Shown: piece after piece, positions 58,701-64,000 of the stretch
How positions within the stretch are numbered: position 1 is the stretch's first letter
How the letters are laid out: each line of letters starts with the position of its first letter
Assembly: GCF_964355755.1 (NCBI RefSeq)
Contig: NC_092670.1
Span: 36,443,795 to 36,507,794 of the forward strand
Length of the DNA stretch: 64,000 bases
Origin: Antedon mediterranea
Lineage: Eukaryota; Echinodermata; Crinoidea; Comatulida; Antedonidae
Direction of reading: 5' to 3'
The notes under the pieces: model-generated
The model's database searches: none
Told to the model about the DNA's origin: nothing
What the model saw: the letters and a program-made list of their open reading frames with translations, nothing else
Program-made: the position numbers and the translations under genes

Positions 58701-61700
58701 GTCGAATTACAGTGATTATTAACGCAATGCAAAATTTGTTTTTAAAATAAACATATCAAGCACGGCTCTCAGCTTCACTTTAGTAAAGACATCAAACATT
58801 TTATTATTCAAACGGTGACATTTACATTGGCACTGCATAAAATACAAGTTATCATCATGTATGTGAAAGTTGAGCTTCATGCAGGTTGTCGTTTTGTAAC
58901 ACATGGTTCATCAAATATGATGATTATGTGTGAAAAGTTTTCCAGATTCTTCGTGGGAAATATCATTCAGTGTGAATTCCTTATGCGTGATATATTGTAA
59001 TGTATTTCACAATGTGTGATGAAATTAATGGCCATAGAGTACTACACTGTAGAATGATATGAAATTGTTCAATTTCAATAGTTTTGAAAGAGTGTCCATT
59101 CGTGTTGAAAAATGCTATATTAATTAATAGTAAATACAACAAATAAATTGAAAAATGGGGGAAAATAAAACTAGCTTTATGTAGGTTTAATTTTGATAAA
59201 AAAAAATTAGCTAAATGCGATTACAAGTATAACATTCTGAAAATGTGAAAAATTAATGTATTTGATCTAAGCGGACACCCGGTAAAGTGTCAGTCTATCG
59301 GAGATATCTATTTATTAGGCCGATAGACGCTCAAACTTTTTAACACACCTCTGAATTTGCTGTCATTAAAACAAAATCCAAAAACAAATAATAATTAAGG
59401 TGTCTTCTTCTTCTACAAACACAAAATAAAAATGGTAAAAAGTTTCTAGGATGTGTCCGATAGTATATTTATGACCTGCCAATTTTTTTTTTTTACACTG
59501 AAGAAAAATTAATAATTAATTAAATAATTTTTCCACTACCTCTTATTATTTAAAATTAATAAAATGTACAGCTCTGCTTTGTAAATGAAATCTGTTTTTC
59601 AAGTTGTAGAGTTTAAAATTATATTCGTCTTTAACAAATACTGTACTAGTAATGAATCATGCAATTTAATTGCCGTTATCATGTTCGCGTGACCAAATAC
59701 CAGCATATTCTACAAGTTTGATAAATTTATATGCATTATGTATTTAACCAATTCAATATTATTACAGTCATTAAATTAAATTGTAAACTGAAACCTCGGA
59801 AAATATTAATTAGTAGGCCCCTTGATATAATCTTTTAATCTCTTCTTTCAGTTAAAGCGTGGTTCCCACTAGCGACGCAACGCAAGGACGTAACACAACG
59901 CAAGTGAATTGACCAATCTCAAGCGATGGCTTATTCGCTTGTGATTGCTAACTGTTTATAACTTCGCTTGTCATTGGTTAAAACGCTTCCGTTGCGTTTA
60001 AGTCCTTGCGTTACGTTCTAGTGGGAACCACGCTTTATTTTGACAATCCTATTGTAATGATATTCTTAATAATACAAGAATAATTAATATAGGCAAGTTA
60101 CCAGTAGGAGTACCAATAGAAGCTTAAAACAAGTTGTTATGAAATAAATAAAATTGTTTTTCAGCATAAACCATATATTAAAATTCTTATGAATTTTATA
60201 TTTTTATCACAAAATTGTAAATTTCAGTAAACCTAACATTTTAAAATTAGGCATACTATCATCATCATCATCTGCACTCAGACCTAGTAAGGTCAAAACA
60301 TAATTGCTCTGATTACTAGCTGCATAATAGGAGTATGTTTCCATAAGTGTTTAATCCAAAAGTTGACAGGAGTTATAATGTGAAGCGCTTAGAAGCAATG
60401 TGCAATAAGTGTTATATAAGAATGAGTATATTATTATCATCTTCTCCATCACCACCATAATCATCACCATCCCCATTGTCATCGTCGTTATCATCACCAC
60501 CATCACGATCATCACCATCACCGCCATAATGATCATCGCCATCAACATCACCATCGTCATCATCATCACCATCACGATCATCATCATCACGATCATCACT
60601 ATAACTGCCATCGTCATCATCGACATCAACATCACCACCACCTTCATCGTCATCACCATCGTCATCACCACAACCATCACGATCATCACCGTCATAACCA
60701 CCACCACCTTCATCGTCATCACCATCATCATCACCACAACCATCACGATCATCACCGTCATAACCATCACCACCATCGTCATCACCATCATCATCATTAT
60801 TAATAATACCATCATCATTATCTTGTTGTTCTTCATCTTCTTCATCAGCATCACCATGATCACCATGATCATCATCACCACCACTGCTGGATGTAACCCT
60901 CCTCCTGCATTTTCCAATTCCTTGGATATCACTTTATGATGTCATCTCCCAACTAAAATTTGAATGGCGATAAAGTGCAAGTTTAAAACTTTTACTTTGT
61001 ATTCAAACACAAGCAGAATTCAGTATGGTACCATATTTATTTTGATAATAATTACAAAGATGATTGATTGCATTAATTTCCCCAAGCACAAGATTTGTCT
61101 TGACTTGGTAAGTGATAGTGCTTGTGATGTTCCCTTGATACGCTTATATCTAATTCAGTAATTTAAAAAGACTTTGTGCATGTTTGTAAACGTAATTTAA
61201 GAGCTCATCTATGCCAATATTATACAGTTGTTTGTGTGCGGTACAAATCATGAATATTGTTACGAATGTTTCACAGATGTGTTTGTTTGTCACCTATGTG
61301 TACTAAATACCGTTAATGATCGTCCCTTGCCAGTTCATCAGGAATGCCACGTTGTTAATTTGTTTGTAGTACAAGTGTACTTTACTTTAAAAATAAATAT
61401 TATGACAGGATGTAGAGTATTCCTTAACTAAGTTATTAGGCTGCAGAGAAAAGATCCGGTACAGTATCAGTAGAGTACATTTCCCTATCTGATGCAATGA
61501 TAGACAACATCCGACTATGTCCCATCCAGTGGAGTGTCACCATTAATGAGATGCAGCATGAACACCAGGAGGATCCTTTAAAGGTGAAGGTTGGTGAAAT
61601 CGTTGACCTCCGGGTCAATCTGACGAACAACATGGAGGAGTTGTTGGATGATTTGAGTATTGTGGTTGAACCGTTTCAAGATCAACAGAATGGTGTGAAG

Positions 61701-62465
61701 CTTGCGCACTTCGATGAACATGTGGCATGTATGGGTTGCAATAAGGTTATAGATGAATCAGTAAGTATAATTTAGTAAAACAGTAAAAACACAGAGAACA
61801 TACAGTATGTATGATATTTTTGTATTTTGCCAGTTTTCAAATCACATTTCTGTTTTTTAAATGGACAATAAAGTATATATGACACTGACTATGACTATGA
61901 CTATGTATATTACAAGGAATTGTTTTAAAAGCCAACATTTTGTATGATTCTTTAAAATCAACCCAATGTTGTCTGTGTTTTGTTTTTTTTTGCCAAAAGC
62001 CGCCCAACCAATCAACCAATAATAATAGAGAACAACATGTTGCAAACACAAATAAGTCGATTCCCGCATGCAGCTGGTTTTACTTTGGTTTTTTTTTTTC
62101 ATGTTTTGAATCCTTAATGATGATGGTGTTTGAAAGTATATAGCTCTATGATCCAGTAAAAATATCATTTCCCCTTTATTTAGCTTGGGGCAGGATTGTC
62201 CTTAACGCATACATGCCAGTACGTCTTCTTCCAGCCCGGCCTTTTCAAGTTCAGTATGCAATGCAGGGAGAAACGTCCACGCTTCAGCAGCAAAGACTCT
62301 CCGGAGGCAACTCCTCAACCAGAAAGGCTTAGCCTTCAGATGCCACGCATCAGCCAGCCTAGCAAGCCTGTTACGACACCCAAGTTTAAAGGAAAGGCAC
62401 AAACCAGCCTAACAGTGTGGAAGTACAGGCCTCCGATAGAAGTGCTAGTAGTAGGGGAGGGGTGA
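43702..62465 (+). CDS. TRAPPC9: TRAPPC9 (NIBP/Trs120), TRAPPII vesicle-tethering subunit
   Basis: Subunit of the TRAPPII Rab-GEF and tethering complex at the Golgi; in mammals also linked to NF-kappaB signalling. Exons: 43702-44294, 44742-44887, 45253-45390, 45966-46084, 46658-46726, 48333-48533, 49052-49215, 49939-50115, 50804-50958, 51332-51417, 51899-52025, 52339-52552, 53437-53513, 54692-54835, 55169-55305, 56035-56177, 56662-56772, 57901-58060, 61440-61760, 62184-62465. All phases agree, giving 1187 aa (human about 1150-1250). Matches: [109 protein letters not shown]. Acceptor TTTTAACAG at 43692 precedes the start, so a 5' UTR exon lies upstream. Introns carry many MITEs, SINEs and a U12-type intron. 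The last 60 or so residues diverge from vertebrates and are Pro/Ser/Lys-rich. Confidence 0.96.
44903..45160. repeat. Family H repeat, rearranged copy
   Basis: TTAAAGATGTATTGTCCCCC is followed by reversed parts of the 38152 copy (GAAGATTATTAAAATCAGAT, AAAAGACAAAACAAATGG). TRAPPC9 intron 2. Confidence 0.6.
45421..45591. mobile_element. Family A MITE with duplicated left terminus
   Basis: AAGCTCTGTCCACACTAG is followed at once by a second AAAGCTCTGTGTACACTATC. The body then runs to TATAGTGTAGACAAAGCTT. Central CCATATATGA has lost one base match. TRAPPC9 intron 3. Confidence 0.82.
45780..45936. mobile_element. Family A MITE adjacent to the TRAPPC9 exon 4 acceptor
   Basis: Complete ends and intact CCATATATGG. 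The element ends 29 bases upstream of exon 4 (45966), leaving only a short remnant of the intron with TTTACTCTTTGCAG. Any branch point further upstream must fall inside the MITE. Confidence 0.88.
46370..46440. repeat. Inverted repeat ACCCGGTA/TACCGGGT
   Basis: TTAACCCCTTCTCTGCGTAT with ACCCGGTACTAG, then ATACCGGGTAT. Resembles one end of a TIR element. TRAPPC9 intron 4. Confidence 0.4.
46769..46981. mobile_element. Family F MITE
   Basis: Inverted ends AAGGCCAATTTACACAGACG and CGTCTGTGTAAATAGGCCTT, with GGTAAACAT/CCGTTACTGC inner arms. A fragment with CCAATTTACACAGACGAGCG is at 19378. TRAPPC9 intron 5. Confidence 0.8.
47352..47477. mobile_element. Family A MITE, short form
   Basis: AAAGCTCTGTTTACACTATC to GATAGTGTAAACAGAGCTT; CCATATATGG intact; the left arm lost the TTTGACAAAA segment. 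TRAPPC9 intron 5. Confidence 0.85.
48745..48945 (-). mobile_element. Family C SINE, degenerate
   Basis: ACTGGGGTTAACCCCTACTC and, at the right, CTTTAACCACTTGACCACTTG follow the order of family C with many changes. TRAPPC9 intron 6. Confidence 0.5.
49553..49795 (-). mobile_element. tRNA-derived SINE (family C)
   Basis: Minus strand: GGCCGAGCGGTTAAGACAGT (A box) and AGGGTTTCGAGGCTCAC (B box with one extra T), then a body ending CCCCGGTGTATTAG. TRAPPC9 intron 7. Confidence 0.75.
51630..51830 (-). mobile_element. tRNA-derived SINE (family C), diverged
   Basis: ACTAGTACACCGGGGTAACC to TTTTAACCGCTTGGCCATTC; the region between the boxes is shortened. TRAPPC9 intron 10. Confidence 0.68.
52061..52261. 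mobile_element. Family A MITE with internal insertion
   Basis: Ends match the family. About 85 bases with (ACCG/ACCA) repeats (GACCGACCAACCAACC) are inserted after CTATCAAACT, and the centre reads CCATATATAA. TRAPPC9 intron 11. Confidence 0.75.
52577..52690 (+). mobile_element. tRNA-derived SINE (family B), plus strand
   Basis: GTGGTTAATATGCTTGC then CCAATCCCAAGGTCCGGGAT with TTTAATCC, the same order as the minus-strand copies at 1538 and 5748. Begins about 25 bases after the exon 12 donor. Confidence 0.5.
52761..53165. mobile_element. Family E MITE, 405 bp
   Basis: AAAGGCCCATTTACATTATG to CCCTAGTGTAAATGGGCCTT; same length and layout as 9959-10363, with TGACGTCA in both arms. TRAPPC9 intron 12. 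Confidence 0.85.
53668..54306. mobile_element. CCTCCGCC-ended repeat
   Basis: Starts GAGTGCATACCTCCGCC and ends CCTCCTTGGCGGAGGTA. Near the right end, read on the minus strand, are TTTGTTTGTTTGTTAGCAGG and ATTATTCAAAAAGTAATTAC. I recall this word order from a repeat seen in many eukaryotic and some bacterial sequences. Its class is not known to me. TRAPPC9 intron 13. Confidence 0.65.
54346..54600 (-). mobile_element. tRNA-derived SINE (family C), best copy
   Basis: Minus strand: GAGTGGCCGAGCGGTTAAGA (A box), GGGTTCGAGGCTCACTCAC (B box), body ending CCGGTGTATTAGTACATCAC. The left boundary AGTTGGTGATCAGTGG is shared with 49560. It ends about 90 bases before exon 14. Confidence 0.8.
55642..56000 (+). 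mobile_element. 5S rRNA-derived SINE (SINE3 type)
   Basis: ACCACGTCGAAACACCGGTT, GAAGTTAAGCCCGG, GCTTGGATGGGAGACC and CTGGGAATATCGGGTGCTGT follow 5S rRNA in order, including the internal Pol III control boxes. A non-5S body shared with 4057-4305 and an (AATAAA)n tail follow. The tail ends about 35 bases before TRAPPC9 exon 16. Confidence 0.9.
56205..56661 (+). repeat. T-rich tract running into the TRAPPC9 exon 17 acceptor
   Basis: About 450 bases, nearly all T and C on the sense strand, ending in TTTATTTCAG at 56661. It is effectively a greatly extended polypyrimidine tract. The open frames within are low-complexity by-products. Confidence 0.85.
56828..56992. mobile_element. Family A MITE
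   Basis: AAGCTCTGTCAAACACTATC to GATAGTGTAGACAGAGCTT; centre altered (CCATACTGTATATGG). TRAPPC9 intron 17. Confidence 0.82.
57590..57690 (+). mobile_element. Possible LINE ORF2 tail remnant
   Basis: [17 protein letters not shown] is reminiscent of RT C-terminal ends (RNSFFPTAVRLWN). Short and uncertain. Confidence 0.25.
59854..60036. mobile_element. Family D MITE
   Basis: AAAGCGTGGTTCCCACTAGC to TCTAGTGGGAACCACGCTTT; complete and nearly symmetrical. Confidence 0.9.
60430..60895. repeat. (ATC/ACC)n trinucleotide array
   Basis: About 460 bases of CATCATCACCACCATCAC-type triplets. Stop-free on both strands, which explains long spurious Thr/Ile- and Met/Val-rich frames. Inside the U12 intron. 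Confidence 0.92.
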
Positions 62466-64000
62466 AATTCCTAGCCTATAAATGAGTTTTTCTGGTAAGC
62501 ACTTCTCTGCATGTTGAAATTTCTGTGATGAAATCTGGAAGGTAGAAAATATTTTCTCATCATAGTCTCAAGATTTTGTAGACCCCCATTCAAATCTTTA
62601 TGAGGTGACGAGTTCCTGCACGCAATAAGGCGTAACACTGCACATCTTGTAACATTTTAAAATTATCGTCTGCTGTTACGGTAGCATGATGATTTATGTC
62701 TATATTCCCCTTTATAATGTCATCAACCTTAAACAAATTATAATGCAAGATATTTTACTGTAGTAAAACGCAGTCTGTAGACCGTTTTATGCCTATGTAG
62801 TTGTCTCCACAACAGATGTTAACTGCATGCTTTTGTAAATTCAGATTCACTTATAGGCAACAATGGAACTAACATTGATCACTGTTAATGAATACAAGGG
62901 CATCCTATCTTGAGAGAATGAGAAATTTAGCTATCCACATTTGCATGCATCATCCAGCCCGTAGCTAGGGAACATTCAAAGTTTCAGTCGAACCCCTTTC
63001 TTCCTGAAGTGTGACCGGCAATAAAAGTGATAATATGCTTTAGGTTAGCTTATGATGATTTTTTTCTTTTTTTGGTTAAAAATATACGATTTTGTGGGGG
63101 AAAAAAAGCATTCCCAAGTAAATATCCTGGCAACTGGTTTGCATGCCATACCTATTCAATCTTGTCCACACCTGATTAAAATCATGTTGTGGAGGTTTGT
63201 TCTGGAAAACCAGGATAACTTTAAATTCCTTCCCATCTCTCATCATCTCATCTTTATGAACAACATTCTCCTCTCCGACACTTGTTCTTTTATATGTAGA
63301 GCATACATCATTTGAAGAAATGGTCATATATCTATAATGTCAAATAAATGTCACAGTTGGACCACCCTTACCATCTCTAAAATAGAATAGTATAGACAAT
63401 CTAAAGTCTTCAAAATAGTCTTAGCATGGAAATTAAAAATCTGTAATTACTTTCTTTTAATATCAACAAACGTAATTATTAATATTTAGTAATACAAAGT
63501 AATTATTATTTAGTCTGCGGAGTTCATTATTTTTATGAAAAATTTCCTTGAAATGATGGGTAATGGGTCCCTTGACAATCAGTACCCAGAGAATAAGAAA
63601 TATTAATAGTTCTCGGAAATAGATAACTAGTGATTTACTGTTTTTAAATATTTTATTTAGTGTGTGCTGGTCACAGGCTGAAAAACCCAGAGGGGCTTTC
63701 TTTCTTTTTTTTTCTTTTTTTTCAATTCAAATAGAAATGTATTCTTTAAAAAAAATTTAAAACAAAAAAAGTTTATTTTAAATCACTAGGAAGAAATATT
63801 TGTTTTGAGATAAAATATCATTCACCATATTAGGAATTATTAGATCATTGAAATCTAATATATATATATCATTTTAAATTAATATTTATAATGTTTGAAA
63901 TATACAACTTATATTCGTCACATTTTAATCACAACTTAGGCTCACATTCACTGTTAATCATCCCTCTACTGATCATGATCAAGCAAGTTATGTGACCTTT
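62466..64000. other. TRAPPC9 3' UTR and downstream flank
   Basis: Candidate poly(A) signals AATAAA at 63020-63025 and 63343-63348. No further coding exon was recognised up to the window end; the short frames at 63052-63327 lack family resemblance. Confidence 0.5.
63020..63025 (+). terminator. Candidate TRAPPC9 poly(A) signal
   Basis: First AATAAA after the TRAPPC9 stop codon, about 555 bases downstream. A second is at 63343. Confidence 0.4.

Larger units (their letters stand above)
58061..61439 (+). other. U12-type (minor spliceosome) AT-AG intron of TRAPPC9
   Basis: The intron starts ATATCCTTT at 58061, the exact U12 5' splice consensus. TTCCTTAAC at 61420-61428 is the exact U12 branch consensus, 11-12 bases before the 3' AG at 61438-61439. 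Splicing here joins ...NITWSI to [14 protein letters not shown] in phase 0 and keeps the same spacing as vertebrate ICWRIPSLKRSGEASVE. No good GT donor gives an equally good join. It contains a family D MITE (59854) and a long trinucleotide array (60430). Confidence 0.88.

Noticed and set aside
60351-60939. Long open frames on both strands rich in Met/Val or Thr/Ile
   Set aside because: They are translations of the ATC/ACC trinucleotide array inside a TRAPPC9 intron.

Overview
This is an AT-rich, intron-rich animal genomic window crowded with short inverted-repeat DNA elements. The gene set, intron style, a spätzle-like ligand in an otherwise vertebrate-like set, and SINEs derived from 5S rRNA and tRNA suggest a marine invertebrate deuterostome, most likely an echinoderm. 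The species cannot be fixed from sequence alone. The palindrome TAGGCCTA and its core recur throughout and look like a lineage signature. There are no prokaryotic features, CRISPR arrays or operators.

Layout. 1-5.7 kb (minus strand): six N-terminal coding exons of a Tousled-like kinase (TLK), whose kinase part lies beyond the left edge. 5.7-8.5 kb: divergent intergenic region with a CRE and a kappaB-like palindrome. 8.56-13.5 kb (plus): a PARP-family ADP-ribosyltransferase with an H-Y-E triad and a final exon encoding a UBA-like domain; one intron carries a near-perfect 691-bp tandem duplication. 13.5-25.9 kb: gene-poor DNA with nested MITEs and LINE relics. 25.9-27.6 kb (plus): a secreted spätzle-like cystine-knot precursor with a furin-type site. 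27.6-35.5 kb: repeats, including a large foldback and a Merlin transposase relic. 35.6-37.0 kb (plus): ORMDL. 40.4-41.7 kb (minus): TOMM7 followed closely by PHOSPHO2. 43.7-62.5 kb (plus): TRAPPC9, reconstructed as 20 coding exons and 1187 codons with every splice phase matching; its next-to-last intron has U12-type signals. 62.5-64 kb: TRAPPC9 3' flank.

The genes are unrelated housekeeping functions (chromatin kinase, sphingolipid control, mitochondrial import, phosphatase, vesicle tethering) plus two possible immune or signalling genes (PARP-UBA and the spätzle-like ligand). They do not form an operon or one pathway. The most unusual content is the PARP-UBA architecture, the AT-AG U12 intron, the TOMM7-PHOSPHO2 spacing, a coding-like PHOSPHO2 fragment inside an ORMDL intron, and a MITE family (about 20 copies) whose centre is a perfect CArg-type palindrome.

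All exon models were read by eye from splice consensus, phase continuity and remembered family resemblance. No alignment or transcript data were available.
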